64,000 bases of DNA from Clostridiales bacterium GWF2_38_85 (GCA_001797275.1 MGOY01000046.1:1-64000); one strand, 5' to 3'. Positions 10,344 to 19,640 are shown, counted from the stretch's first letter. Translations and numbers: made by a program. The notes: generated from the letters alone by a model not told the origin.

Positions 10344-11273
10344 ATGTCTTCAGGATTCAGAAACTTTTTTATAACATTTGTACTTGCATTAATCGTGTTC
10401 GGTATCGGTGCATATAAAATTATGCCGGCAGTAATTGATTTTATTATTCCGCCCGAAACAAGCGAAACGGAATCAGAGGTATCAGAGACCTCATCAGAAC
10501 CGAACTCACAAGCTGAGTCGCAGACGACAAGTACTAACACTTCGGAACCCGAAGTTAAGGGTGAATCGTTCACTTCGATTATACTCGGCAAGGACTTATA
10601 CGGTAATATAGATGCTATAATGCTTATAAAAGTAAATAAAGAGACGAAATCTTATATAATTTCGTCCATACCTGCTGATACTATGCTTCAGATTGACGGA
10701 GCCAATATAAGACTCAGAGATTTGCTTAAAACACGCGATATTAGCTTTTATAAGGATAAAATCACCGCAATAACCGGTCTTGCTGTCGATTATTATGCTA
10801 TTCTTGACATTGAAGGGCTTATCAGTATGACTGATATGCTTGACGGTTTGTATTATAATATACCGAGAGATATGTTCTATGAAGATCCCGAACAGGACCT
10901 TGTCATCGATCTTAAAAAGGGCAGAACAAAGCTGACAGGCGATATTGTTGGTCAGCTGGTACGATTTGTCCCGGAAAACGGCGATCTTGGTCGAATCGAA
11001 TTACAAAGAGACCTGATACAGTCGATGTTTGTCCAAATGCTGACACTTGAGAATGTCTCGAAGGCACCTTCATTGTTTGATAAAATGCTTGAAAATGCAG
11101 AGACCAACTTCACGATGGAGATGTTCAATAACAATGTTGAGCTGATATTCTCATATGCGTCATATTCGAAAATAGTTGTCCAGTACCCGGGTTCAATGAA
11201 AACATCGGGCGGCGAAACATATTTCGAACCAAAGTTGGATGAAGCAATCAGTATGTTCAAATCTCAGAAATAG
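10344..11273 (+). CDS. LytR-CpsA-Psr (LCP) family cell-envelope protein, divergent
   Basis: Membrane-anchored extracytoplasmic protein of 309 residues: an N-terminal transmembrane helix (about 8-30), a Ser/Thr/Glu-rich linker (35-75), then an LCP-like domain. LCP enzymes attach teichoic acids or glycopolymers to peptidoglycan. Recognisable blocks are DAIMLIKVNKETKSYIISSIPADT and GDLGRIELQRDLIQSM read in pieces. The conserved arginine of the usual SIPRDT motif is Ala here (SIPADT), a residue that binds the pyrophosphate head group in characterised LCP proteins, so catalysis may be altered. The start lacks a strong ribosome binding site. It stands alone 120 bases after the phosphopantetheinyl transferase. 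Confidence 0.75.
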   Translation: MSSGFRNFFITFVLALIVFGIGAYKIMPAVIDFIIPPETSETESEVSETSSEPNSQAESQTTSTNTSEPEVKGESFTSIILGKDLYGNIDAIMLIKVNKETKSYIISSIPADTMLQIDGANIRLRDLLKTRDISFYKDKITAITGLAVDYYAILDIEGLISMTDMLDGLYYNIPRDMFYEDPEQDLVIDLKKGRTKLTGDIVGQLVRFVPENGDLGRIELQRDLIQSMFVQMLTLENVSKAPSLFDKMLENAETNFTMEMFNNNVELIFSYASYSKIVVQYPGSMKTSGGETYFEPKLDEAISMFKSQK

Positions 11274-11407
11274 CAGCGTGATGCTGCACTCACTTTCGCA
11301 CACAAAAAGGGATTAAAGATAGGGTGTTCTCACCTGCATCATATGCATTACAGAATTCTATTGAATAAAATTATCTCCCCGAGCGGCAAATATAATTATA
11401 TTAATTC

Positions 11408-11452
11408 GTAGGGGTTGCCATGCACAAATCGGCAACCCTTACTTTTGCATTT
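11408..11452 (+). terminator. Terminator-like hairpin after the LCP gene
   Basis: GTAGGGGTTGCC (11408-11419) pairs with GGCAACCCTTAC (11431-11442), 12 bp with one G-T, then TTTTGCATTT. The hairpin is 135 bases after the LCP stop, in a 315-base gene-poor gap, and resembles dispersed TAGGGG-type intergenic hairpins of Clostridia. Confidence 0.55.
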
Positions 11453-11459
11453 ATAACTA

Positions 11460-11546
11460 GGAAATTATTTCGAAAAAGCTGTATCAGAAGGCAAGTATAA
11501 AGTGTATATGTTGGCTGAAAATGATTATATTTTTGTTAATGAATAG
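11460..11546 (+). pseudogene. C-terminal remnant of an unknown gene
   Basis: A frame reading GNYFEKAVSEGKYKVYMLAE then NDYIFVNE and stop has protein-like composition but no start and a stop codon immediately upstream. It looks like the last ~28 codons of a lost gene, lying between the LCP terminator and the methyltransferase. Inference from composition only; the parent family is not identified. Confidence 0.3.
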
Positions 11547-11588
11547 AATTTAAATTGATTGAAATAGAATTTATCAGGTGATTAGATT

Positions 11589-12413
11589 ATGACAGATTTC
11601 AATAAAATAAAGCATTATTATTCATTGTTTGATGAGCAACACAGGTTAGAAAAATCAGAAGGACGTCTTGAATTTGATATTACTTTTAATATCATACTTC
11701 AATATTTAAAAAAATCAGATAACATTTTGGATTTAGGCGGTGGTGCTGGAAAGTACTCAATTGAGCTTGCAAAGCAGGGCTTTAAGGTTACTCTCGCTGA
11801 TTTATCAGAACGTTTACTTGAGCAGGCAAAACTGTATATTAATGAGAACAGTTTACCACAGCTACAAGGTTTTGATATTGTAAATGCAATTGATTTAAAC
11901 TGTTATAAAGACGAAAGCTTTGATTCTGTTTTATTATTTGGACCATTATATCATTTATTGGAAAGCGATGAACGCAATAAATGTGTCTCAGAAGTGTGGC
12001 GTGTATTAAAGCCAAATGGAATTGTATTTGCAAGTTATATTCCTTATCTGTCAGGTGCTATAGGTATTGTTAACAGAGCAATGTATTTCTCAGATCAAGT
12101 TGATATAAACAATTTAGAAGCGGTATTTGAATCAGGCAAATTTCGAAATAATTCCAATAGAGGATTTCAAGAGGGTTATTACCCAACATCAAATGAAATT
12201 GAGCAATTATTTAACAAAAACAATTTCACAAAAATTATATTACGTTCAATTAGAGGAATAGGTTATAATAAGGAAGAAAAAATATATGAAATATCAGATA
12301 AGAAGCGCTCTCTTTTCGATGTAATTTTAAAACTAATAAATGAAACAGCGACAAATCCATCAATCGTCGAAACAGGTGGACATGCAATATATATAGGATG
12401 TAAAAATACATAA
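11589..12413 (+). CDS. Class I SAM-dependent methyltransferase
   Basis: 274 residues. Motif I is clear, LDLGGGAGKYSIELAKQG (about residues 44-61), followed by the acidic loop LADLSERLL and motif IV/post-motif block LLFGPLYHLL and VLKPNGIVFASYI. This is a Methyltransf_11/25-type fold with unknown substrate. The ribosome binding site is weak (AGGTGATTAG). Codon use is AT-rich compared with the neighbouring core genes, and it heads a run of four accessory genes (methyltransferase, ABM-fold protein, dCTP deaminase, GNAT) inserted between the LCP gene and metY. Probably acquired. Confidence 0.8.
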   Translation: MTDFNKIKHYYSLFDEQHRLEKSEGRLEFDITFNIILQYLKKSDNILDLGGGAGKYSIELAKQGFKVTLADLSERLLEQAKLYINENSLPQLQGFDIVNAIDLNCYKDESFDSVLLFGPLYHLLESDERNKCVSEVWRVLKPNGIVFASYIPYLSGAIGIVNRAMYFSDQVDINNLEAVFESGKFRNNSNRGFQEGYYPTSNEIEQLFNKNNFTKIILRSIRGIGYNKEEKIYEISDKKRSLFDVILKLINETATNPSIVETGGHAIYIGCKNT

Positions 12414-12483
12414 TACGTAAAATAAATTTTCAATGAATATCAAATTGAGTAATATATTATAAATGTATAGGAGTTTGTTGTTT

Positions 12484-12816
12484 ATGTTTTCGGAAGTGAA
12501 ATGTTTTCAAGTTAACCCGACAAAAATAGATGAATTTGAAGAAATAATCAAGGAAATGCGAAAAGAACAAGCAAAACAAGCTGGTTGTGTGAAAATCAGC
12601 TATATGAAGCGGTTTTATACACTTGAGGACTTACAGCCAAGAAAACTGACCAAAATTGTAAAGTGTGTTAAATACTTTTCATATTGGGAATTCGATTGTA
12701 TAGATAATTACTCAATTGCTGTCAAATGGTTCTTTGAAACATATTTGAAACCGATACAAAAGCTTCTTATAATGCCTTTTGATGTGTACAGTGGTGAAAC
12801 AATTGATTCTATTTAA
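12484..12816 (+). CDS. ABM-fold (antibiotic biosynthesis monooxygenase-like) small protein
   Basis: 110 residues. The opening MFSEVKCFQVNPTKIDEFEE with the helix IKEMRKEQAKQAGCVK fits the dimeric alpha/beta-barrel ABM superfamily, which includes monooxygenases and heme-degrading proteins. The C-terminal half (YMKRFYTLEDLQ onward, aromatic rich) is less typical and the function is unknown. ATG 12484 is chosen because AGGAG sits 10 bases upstream; the ATG at 12463 has none. AT-rich, part of the accessory run. Confidence 0.55.
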   Translation: MFSEVKCFQVNPTKIDEFEEIIKEMRKEQAKQAGCVKISYMKRFYTLEDLQPRKLTKIVKCVKYFSYWEFDCIDNYSIAVKWFFETYLKPIQKLLIMPFDVYSGETIDSI

Positions 12817-12881
12817 TATAATTAAAATAACATATATAAATCCTGAAAGAAAAGCTAAAATGAGAAGGAAGATAGATTACT

Positions 12882-13415
12882 ATGATTTTGTCGGATAAAA
12901 CTATTATTAAGATGTTGAAAAACAAAACTTTATCGATTTTGCCTTTGAATATAGAACAAATTCAACCTGCGAGCGTTGATGTGCGTCTTGGTGATACTTT
13001 TTGTATTGTGGAAGATTCAGCAAGCAGTATTATTACATTAGAAAATAAGATATCATATAAAACAATTAAAACAGACACATATATTTTGCTTCCAGGACAA
13101 TTTGTTCTCGCAACAACAATGGAATTTATAGATTTACCTGACAATTTGACCGCTTTTGTTGAAGGCAGAAGCTCACTTGGAAGAATGGGACTATTCATAC
13201 AAAATGCAGGGTGGGTTGATCCTGGTTTCAAAGGTGAAATAACACTTGAATTATATAATGCTAATCGTTGTGCAATTGAACTGAAATCCGGACGTAGAGT
13301 AGGACAGCTTGTGTTTGCAGAGATGGATGATTTCGCTGCCAAACCTTATAATGGGAAATATCAACGTCAAAAAGGAGCAACAGGTTCGAGAGTATATTTG
13401 GACAATGATTTATAG
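12882..13415 (+). CDS. dcd: dCTP deaminase
   Basis: Deaminates dCTP to dUTP (or dUMP in bifunctional members) for dTTP synthesis. 177 residues. The trimeric dUTPase-fold signatures are visible: [24 protein letters not shown] and [16 protein letters not shown], the last containing the catalytic glutamate. C-terminal [13 protein letters not shown] is the flexible nucleotide-covering tail. Start supported by AAGGAAG about 10 bases upstream. It lies in an AT-rich accessory run rather than with nucleotide genes; whether it is the only copy cannot be judged. Confidence 0.9.
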   Translation: MILSDKTIIKMLKNKTLSILPLNIEQIQPASVDVRLGDTFCIVEDSASSIITLENKISYKTIKTDTYILLPGQFVLATTMEFIDLPDNLTAFVEGRSSLGRMGLFIQNAGWVDPGFKGEITLELYNANRCAIELKSGRRVGQLVFAEMDDFAAKPYNGKYQRQKGATGSRVYLDNDL

Positions 13416-13474
13416 TAATTATTTATTATAAATCAAATAAATTTTTTATTAAATTGGACAGGTGTGATATATTA

Positions 13475-13900
13475 TTGCAAGACATTAATTTTAAGAGATT
13501 AATTGCAGAAGATATTGCTTTAATGAAAAATATTATTGAGAGTGATGGAAAGAAATTTCTACCTCAAAATATAGAAAAATTTTTAGCAGATGATAGAGTT
13601 TATGCTTTCGGTGTAAAAATAAATAATAAAATAATGGGTTTAATTTATGGATATTCATTAATAAGAATGGATAATAAACCAATGTTTTATATACATGAGG
13701 TAGATATTCTACCTGAGTATCAAAATATGGGTATTGGAAGTAAATTTATAAAATATGTTATTGAATACGCAAAAGACAATGGGTTTTCAAAGTGTTTTCT
13801 TATTACAGAAAAGAAAAACTATCGTGCTTGCAGAATCTACGAAAAAGCAGGGGGCATAAATACTAACGATGACGAAATAGTTTATAGTTATAAGTTTTAA
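13475..13900 (+). CDS. GNAT family N-acetyltransferase
   Basis: About 141 residues. Acetyl-CoA binding motif A is clear: VDILPEYQNMGIGSKFIKYV (Q/N-x-x-G-x-G/A form), followed by ACRIYEKAGG as motif B. The arrangement of an N-terminal RLIAEDIALMKN, a central YIHEVDILPEYQNMGIG and a short end after the AGG block resembles the AAC(3)-I branch, but this is inference from gross layout. The start is a TTG at 13475 with AGGTG upstream; the TTG at 13454 is less well placed. AT-rich, last gene of the accessory run before metY. Confidence 0.75.
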   Translation: MQDINFKRLIAEDIALMKNIIESDGKKFLPQNIEKFLADDRVYAFGVKINNKIMGLIYGYSLIRMDNKPMFYIHEVDILPEYQNMGIGSKFIKYVIEYAKDNGFSKCFLITEKKNYRACRIYEKAGGINTNDDEIVYSYKF

Positions 13901-13942
13901 TATAAATAAATATAATCAATTCCCCCTGAAAGGAAAATAAAA

Positions 13943-15199
13943 ATGAGAATAGAAACAAAATGCCTGCATGAAGGCTATCATGCGGAAAACGGACAGGCTT
14001 TAGGACTTCCGATATATCAGTCCACAACCTTCAGATATTCGTCGCCCGATGAGATAGCAAAGCTGTTTGACCTCGGGCCTGGACATATGTACTCACGCAT
14101 CAGCAACCCGACCGTTGAATGTGTAGAGAACAAAATTGCTGCACTTGAAGGCGGTGTTGCCGCACTCTGTGTATCATCAGGTCAGTCAGCGTCCTTCCTT
14201 GCGATCACAAATATACTGTCAGCCGGCGATCATTTCATCGCCTCGTCAAAACTTTATGGCGGAACAGTAAACCTTTTTGCTGTCACACTTAAACGCTTTG
14301 GTATCGAATGTACCTTTGTCGAGCCTGACTTAGAAATCGATGAGCTTCAAAAAGTAATAAAGCCAAATACAAAGGCTGTTTTTGCAGAGGTTATCGCAAA
14401 TCCCGTAATTTCAGTGCTTGATATAGAAAAGTTCGCAAAATTCGCACATTCAAACGGTGTACCGTTAATTATAGACAACACTTTCCCGACACCCATACTC
14501 TGCCGCCCGATTGAATTTGGAGCGGATATTGTTATCCATTCTACAACAAAATACATGGAAGGACATGCTATCCAGATAGGAGGTGTTGTTGTTGACAGCG
14601 GTAAGTTCGATTGGAAGGATTACCCCTTGCTGACAACACCCGACGAGTCCTACCATGGCTTGATATATGCAGAGTATTTCGGGAAAGCGGCATATGTTGC
14701 CAAGATGAGAGTTCAGCTTGTGCGCGACATCGGAAACTGCCAGTCCGCAATGGGTGCGTTCTTTCTTGACCTTGGGCTTCAGACACTTGCGGTTCGTATT
14801 GAAAAGCACTCGAAAAACGCAGATATCGTAGCAAAAGCACTCGAAAAAAATGACAAAATCGAATTTGTAAACTACCCCACTCTTGCAAGCAGCCCATATA
14901 AAGCACTTGCGGAAAAATATCTGCCAAACGGATGCAGCGGTGTCCTTTCGTTCTCAATTAAGGGCAGTCGTGAGAGGGCGATTAAATTCATGGAAGGGTT
15001 GCAGCTTGCGAATAATGTTGTTCATGTCGCTGATGTACGCACCTGCGTGCTTCATCCCGCTTCTTCTACTCACCGTCAGCTTACGGACGAGCAGTTAGTT
15101 GGTTGCGGTATCACTCCGGGCATGATAAGACTGTCGGTTGGAATAGAGAATGTCGATGATATCCTTGAGGATATTCTCGTCTCATTAAATAAAATCTGA
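13943..15199 (+). CDS. metY: O-acetylhomoserine sulfhydrylase (Cys/Met PLP enzyme)
   Basis: PLP enzyme that makes homocysteine from O-acetylhomoserine and sulfide. 418 residues, typical for MetY and longer than most cystathionine gamma-synthases. The PLP lysine is in HSTTKYMEGHAIQIGG; MYSRISNPTVECVENKIAALEGG is the N-terminal family signature, and the C-terminal RTCVLHPASSTHRQL is the substrate-binding block. ATG 13943 has AAAGGA upstream. The stop overlaps the rlmH start (TGATG), so the two are coupled. With hom, metH and the MetH/MTHFR fusion in the window it completes direct sulfhydrylation to methionine. Confidence 0.9.
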   Translation: MRIETKCLHEGYHAENGQALGLPIYQSTTFRYSSPDEIAKLFDLGPGHMYSRISNPTVECVENKIAALEGGVAALCVSSGQSASFLAITNILSAGDHFIASSKLYGGTVNLFAVTLKRFGIECTFVEPDLEIDELQKVIKPNTKAVFAEVIANPVISVLDIEKFAKFAHSNGVPLIIDNTFPTPILCRPIEFGADIVIHSTTKYMEGHAIQIGGVVVDSGKFDWKDYPLLTTPDESYHGLIYAEYFGKAAYVAKMRVQLVRDIGNCQSAMGAFFLDLGLQTLAVRIEKHSKNADIVAKALEKNDKIEFVNYPTLASSPYKALAEKYLPNGCSGVLSFSIKGSRERAIKFMEGLQLANNVVHVADVRTCVLHPASSTHRQLTDEQLVGCGITPGMIRLSVGIENVDDILEDILVSLNKI

Positions 15200-15684
15200 T
15201 GAATATAACTATAATTCATGTCGGGCAGATGAAGGAATCATATTTTACCGAAGCAGTTGCAGAATATGAAAAAAGACTGAGCAAATTCTGCACGGTAAAG
15301 AATATTTATATTAAAGAAGCTCGAATTGATGACAATAATGTCAGCGAAACTGAAATAAGCTCTGCACTTGAACTTGAGGCAGAAAATATTCTTGAAGCAT
15401 TGCCGCCTGCAGCAAAGTGTGTGAACATTGCACTCTGCATCGAAGGCAAGCTGTTCTCTACCGAGAAACTTTACGATATGATCAACAGTGCAAGACTTGA
15501 CAGCAAAGATCTTTGCTTTGTTATCGGTGGCAGTCGAGGACTTTCTGAGCAGGTCAAGAGCAAGTGTACGTACCGAATGTCGATGTCGCCCATGACATTC
15601 CCTCACCATCTGGCAAGAGTTATGCTGCTTGAACAGATATATAGGTGTGCATCGATAATACAGGGAAGTAAATATCATAAATAA
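15199..15684 (+). CDS. rlmH: 23S rRNA (pseudouridine1915-N3)-methyltransferase
   Basis: SPOUT-family methyltransferase of helix 69 of 23S rRNA. 161 residues, the usual length. The knot motifs FVIGGSRGLSEQV and MSPMTFPHHLARVMLLEQIY are diagnostic. Translationally coupled to metY through a one-base overlap, an unusual pairing because rlmH generally sits alone or near the origin. Confidence 0.95.
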   Translation: MNITIIHVGQMKESYFTEAVAEYEKRLSKFCTVKNIYIKEARIDDNNVSETEISSALELEAENILEALPPAAKCVNIALCIEGKLFSTEKLYDMINSARLDSKDLCFVIGGSRGLSEQVKSKCTYRMSMSPMTFPHHLARVMLLEQIYRCASIIQGSKYHK

Positions 15685-15702
15685 ATACATTTAGGGGAAG
15701 GT

Positions 15703-17199
15703 ATGGAACAAAATATGAGAATCGGATTCGATAATGACAAATATATCCGGTTGCAATCCGGACATATCAAGAGCCGTATTCGCAATTTCGGGGGGAAGCT
15801 GTATCTGGAGTTTGGCGGCAAGCTGTTTGATGACTATCATGCAGCAAGAGTTCTGCCCGGCTTCAAGCCTGACAGCAAGGTAAACATGCTGCTTCAACTG
15901 AAGGATGAAGCTGAAATTGTTATTGCAGTAAATGCAAATGACATTCAGAAAAACAAGGTACGCGGTGACCTTGGAATTACATATGATCTTGATGTTCTGC
16001 GGCTTATTGATGCATTCCGCGGGATAGGTCTTTATGTTAGCAGCGTTGTTCTCACTCATTTTATGTCACAGCCTTCAGCTATTGCTTTCGAAAAAAGGCT
16101 TGAGAAGCTTGGAGTGAAAACATACCGTCATTATCTCATAGACGGATATCCAAATGATCTTGCTAATATCGTCAGCGATAACGGTTACGGCAAGAATGAT
16201 TACATAGAAACGACAAGAGAGCTTGTAGTTATAAGCGCACCCGGACCGGGTAGCGGTAAAATGGCAACCTGTCTTTCTCAGCTGTATCATGACCACAAAC
16301 GTGGAATTACAGCCGGATATGCAAAATTCGAGACTTTCCCAATCTGGAACCTGCCGCTTAAGCATCCGGTCAACCTTGCATACGAGGCAGCAACCGCTGA
16401 TCTCAGCGACGTAAATATGATCGATCCATTCCATCTCGAAGCGTATGGTGTTACAACTATTAATTATAACCGCGATGTCGAAATTTTTCCTGTTCTGCAA
16501 GCGATGTTTGAACGTATTTTTGGAACCTCACCGTATAAATCTCCTACCGATATGGGAGTCAACATGGCAGGTAATTGTATAATTGATAATGATGTTGTTG
16601 AAGGATCAGCAAAACAGGAGATAATCCGCCGTTATTATGGCGAGCTTTGTGCAAGAAGAAAAGGGCATGAAAACGATAAGGCAGTATTTAAACTTGAGCT
16701 TCTGATGAAACAAGCAGGTATCAGTGCTGCCGACAGACCTGTTATAAAAGCTGCTCTTGAGAAATCCGAGAAAACCGATGGTGCTCCGGCTGCAGCGTTA
16801 CAGCTTCCCGATGGTAAAATTGTAACCGGGAAAACCTCGTCGTTGCTCGGTGCATCTGCAGCATTATTGCTGAACGCGCTCAAGGAGCTTGGCAGGATAA
16901 ACGAGGATATAATGTTGATTTCGCCGGTTGTTATTGAACCGATACAGGATTTGAAGGTAAATCACCTCGGCAATCATAACCCGAGACTGCATATGGATGA
17001 GGTGCTGGTTGCACTGTCGATCTGTGCGACTACCAATCCGACAGCAGAGCTTGCAATGCGTCAGCTACACAATTTGAGGGGTTGTGAAGCACATTCAACC
17101 GTCCTTCTCTCACAGGTTGACGAGACTGTTTTTAAAAAGCTTGGAATAAATCTTACATGTGAGCCGGTATATCAGACCAAAAAGCTGTATCACAATTAA
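15703..17199 (+). CDS. DUF1846 domain-containing protein
   Basis: 498 residues, full length for the DUF1846 family (structure known from a streptococcal member, function unassigned). A P-loop-like segment ISAPGPGSGKMATCLSQL lies near residue 180, and conserved blocks KAVNANDIQ-like (IVIAVNANDIQ), GYAKFETFPIWNLP and NHLGNHNPRLHMDEVL are present. Starts 18 bases after rlmH behind GGGGAAGG, so likely in the metY-rlmH unit. A bidirectional terminator follows. Confidence 0.85.
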   Translation: MEQNMRIGFDNDKYIRLQSGHIKSRIRNFGGKLYLEFGGKLFDDYHAARVLPGFKPDSKVNMLLQLKDEAEIVIAVNANDIQKNKVRGDLGITYDLDVLRLIDAFRGIGLYVSSVVLTHFMSQPSAIAFEKRLEKLGVKTYRHYLIDGYPNDLANIVSDNGYGKNDYIETTRELVVISAPGPGSGKMATCLSQLYHDHKRGITAGYAKFETFPIWNLPLKHPVNLAYEAATADLSDVNMIDPFHLEAYGVTTINYNRDVEIFPVLQAMFERIFGTSPYKSPTDMGVNMAGNCIIDNDVVEGSAKQEIIRRYYGELCARRKGHENDKAVFKLELLMKQAGISAADRPVIKAALEKSEKTDGAPAAALQLPDGKIVTGKTSSLLGASAALLLNALKELGRINEDIMLISPVVIEPIQDLKVNHLGNHNPRLHMDEVLVALSICATTNPTAELAMRQLHNLRGCEAHSTVLLSQVDETVFKKLGINLTCEPVYQTKKLYHN

Positions 17200-17217
17200 T
17201 AAAATTCATAAAAACTT

Positions 17218-17255
17218 AGGCAGGGAAACGAAAAATCGTTAACCTGCCTGTATTT
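17218..17255. terminator. Bidirectional terminator between convergent genes
   Basis: AGGCAGG (17218-17224) pairs with CCTGCCT (17243-17249), with an inner AACG/CGTT pairing. Plus strand continues TATTTTAT; minus strand continues AAGTTTTTATG. It serves the DUF1846 gene and the convergent MetH/MTHFR gene. Confidence 0.8.
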
Positions 17256-17277
17256 TATACTGGGAAAAGGTCGTTCT

Positions 17278-19026
17278 CTACAATTTCATATTTTTAAGAA
17301 TTTTTCCTATTAATTCAACCCTGCTGAATGGGGTTATCAGGTAATAACCGTTGCAGAAATTTTTAATTTTCTCAATTGTTTCGTTTGAAATTCGCACAGC
17401 TAAAATTTCAGCTGTTTCACGGTCAAGTCCGTTATACTGCTCGACAATACTGTCGGGTATATCGATTCCCGACATCTCGTTCTGCATAAACAGAGCATTG
17501 CGGTAGCTGACAATGGGTATTATCCCGCCTAAAATGAAGGCATTTAAAGTATTATGTGCAAGCTTTAGATTTTCGATTGCTTTATCTGTGAATATGGGTT
17601 GTGTCAGGAAAAAATCGACTCCCGCTTCAACCTTCCGTTCAGCTTTTCGCAACTCTGCGGTAAAGTTTGGTGCATTGACATTGAGAGCACCGCCGACTGT
17701 GAACCGCTTACCTGTCTGTTCGCCAAGCAGCTTTATATACTTTGCGAGCACAACCGAATTAAAGCTGTAAACGCCTTTGATTTCATCACGGTTTGCGCTG
17801 GGTATCGGATCGCCGGTAACAACAAGTACATTTTCAACGCCTTCAATTCCTAATCCCAGCAACAACGCTTTTGTTGCGTTTATATTTCTGTCACGGCAGG
17901 TCATATGCGGCACGGTATCAATTCCGAACTCGCGTTTGAGTTTTGCTGCAAGCATTGATGAATCGGCACGCACTCTTGCAACCGGGCAGTCGGCAATGGT
18001 GATAACATCAATATCGAAGCTTTTCAGTCTTCCGGACCCTTTGATAAAAGGTGTAATATCCGCATCGCTCGGTGGGTCAAGTTCGACAGCGATGACTTTC
18101 TTTCCGCTTTTCAGCTTTTTCAGGAATTTGCCTTCAGTTATAGCATCATGTATCGCAGGAATAGAATAACCGTTTGTCAAATCAAGCACCTTGCTTGACA
18201 GCGACTTGAAGGCTTCGAAGATATATTCGGGGGTTGTGCCGCAGCAACCGCCGATGATGTCAGCTTTCTGTGCTATTCGTGCAATTTGTTCGGCAAAATA
18301 TTTCGCCCCGTCCGGGTAGTATGTGCGGCCGCCTACGACTGTCGGGTAACCGGAGTTAGGCATAATAGAAAGCGGTTTCTTCAAGGATGGTAATTGTTTT
18401 ATAAATTTCAACAGATGTGCAGGTCCCGAAACACAGTTCAGACCGACTGTATCGGTATTTCTATCCTCACAAAGCAGCTTGAGCAACTCTGCAGCCGATT
18501 CACCCTGCCTGGTGTACCCGTCGGGTGCTGCAGCAACCGATATGATAATAAACACATCAGGAGATATGGACTTAATGAACTCAGCGGTCTTGATTGCGTT
18601 TGTTACATCGGGCAGAGTTTCAAACAGGAAATTTGTAGCGCCAAGCAACAGAAATTTTTCTGCAATATGCCTGTATTCAACCTCTGCATTATCACCTGTA
18701 ATATATCCGATGTCTGCAAATATATAGATATCTTTATTCTTTGCTTTACCGACAGCAGCTAATGCTGCTGTCCAGGATTTTTCGATTATATCATCAACAA
18801 GTGTGATTCCGCCCTCAAGTACGGTCGTATTTGCGCCGAATGAGTTGGTTTTTATTGCTTTAGCACCTGCTTCGATATATTCGTTGTGTATTCGGACAAT
18901 TCTCTCGGGATGTTCGAGCAGGGCAAGCTCACATGGGGTTGTTTCGTTGTAAAGCGAAGCATAATATGTCCCCATCGCACCGTCGAAAATCAATTTATTA
19001 TTTTTTATATATTCTCGAATATTCAT
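17278..19026 (-). CDS. Bifunctional homocysteine S-methyltransferase / methylenetetrahydrofolate reductase
   Basis: 582 residues, YitJ-like fusion. The N-terminal half (about 1-290) is a homocysteine S-methyltransferase barrel with LIFDGAMGTYYASLYN and zinc cysteines in GLNCVSGP and GGCCGTTPEY. The C-terminal half (about 300-582) is a MetF-type FAD barrel with KVIAVELDPPSDAD, PHMTCRDRN and FFLTQPIFTDKAIENL. It can make methyl-THF and pass the methyl group to homocysteine. No pterin or B12 domain, so it complements the neighbouring MetH. The ribosome binding site is weak. Separated from msrA-metH by a terminator, so independently transcribed. Confidence 0.9.
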   Translation of the reverse strand: MNIREYIKNNKLIFDGAMGTYYASLYNETTPCELALLEHPERIVRIHNEYIEAGAKAIKTNSFGANTTVLEGGITLVDDIIEKSWTAALAAVGKAKNKDIYIFADIGYITGDNAEVEYRHIAEKFLLLGATNFLFETLPDVTNAIKTAEFIKSISPDVFIIISVAAAPDGYTRQGESAAELLKLLCEDRNTDTVGLNCVSGPAHLLKFIKQLPSLKKPLSIMPNSGYPTVVGGRTYYPDGAKYFAEQIARIAQKADIIGGCCGTTPEYIFEAFKSLSSKVLDLTNGYSIPAIHDAITEGKFLKKLKSGKKVIAVELDPPSDADITPFIKGSGRLKSFDIDVITIADCPVARVRADSSMLAAKLKREFGIDTVPHMTCRDRNINATKALLLGLGIEGVENVLVVTGDPIPSANRDEIKGVYSFNSVVLAKYIKLLGEQTGKRFTVGGALNVNAPNFTAELRKAERKVEAGVDFFLTQPIFTDKAIENLKLAHNTLNAFILGGIIPIVSYRNALFMQNEMSGIDIPDSIVEQYNGLDRETAEILAVRISNETIEKIKNFCNGYYLITPFSRVELIGKILKNMKL

Positions 19027-19118
19027 ATCAGTCTTTTTAATTCGCTTTCTTTGCTTTCTCGAACTTGTCCTTTGCCGATAATACTATTTCTCATAAGAAA
19101 CAATAGATAAAATACTTC

Positions 19119-19146
19119 AAAAAAGTCCGTCAAGCAAGGACTTTTT
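19119..19146 (-). terminator. Terminator downstream of metH-msrA
   Basis: AAAAAAGTCC (19119-19128) pairs with GGACTTTTT (19138-19146) around a 9-base loop; on the minus strand it ends in TTTTTTG. It follows the msrA stop by about 40 bases. Confidence 0.8.
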
Positions 19147-19183
19147 CTTGAATTTTATAACTGTTTCTAAATCGAATTAGTAT

Positions 19184-19640
19184 TTAACAATATCCGTTCG
19201 GGTTTTTATTAAGGTATTTCCGGTGATATTCCTCCGCAGGATAGAAGTTTTCGAGCTGTTTTAATTTGGTTGCTATAGGCTTTATATATTTTTCCTGAAC
19301 TTCTGTAATTATATTCTTTATAATAGGCAGATCTTTTTTATCGGTATAATATATTCCTGTACGGTATTGTGTACCAATATCTCCGCATTGCATGTTTACA
19401 GCTGTTGGATCAATAACATCAAAATATAAATTTAACAGAAATTCGAGCGAAACGATCTGAGGATTGTAGACAACCTCAATCGTTTCGGCATGACCCGTGT
19501 TGTTATGGCATACTTCCTCATATGTTGGGGTTGCGGCTCTGCCGTTTGCATATCCGACCATGGTTGATTGAACACCGTTTATCAGAGAGATATTTCTCCA
19601 TCCCCCAGAAGCAGCCGCCTGCGAGATATATTGTCGCCAT
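19184..19640 (-). pseudogene. msrA: Peptide methionine (S)-S-oxide reductase, frameshifted after the active site
   Basis: The natural start ATG at 19640 (behind AGGAGAG, 12 bases after the metH stop) reads MATIYLAGGCFWGMEKY, including the catalytic GCFWG cysteine. After TAT (19592-19590) the frame breaks: the family continuation FSLINGVQSTMVGYANG is in another frame, and two bases are missing where TTC for Phe is expected (TAT-C-TCT). The rest, PTYEEVCHNNTGHAE to PNGYC, is conserved. Restoring two bases gives a 152-residue MsrA of normal length. A long open frame reading through from upstream lacks the GCFWG motif. Repairs oxidised methionine; its place after metH suggests a methionine operon. 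Either an assembly indel or a recent null mutation. Confidence 0.85.
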
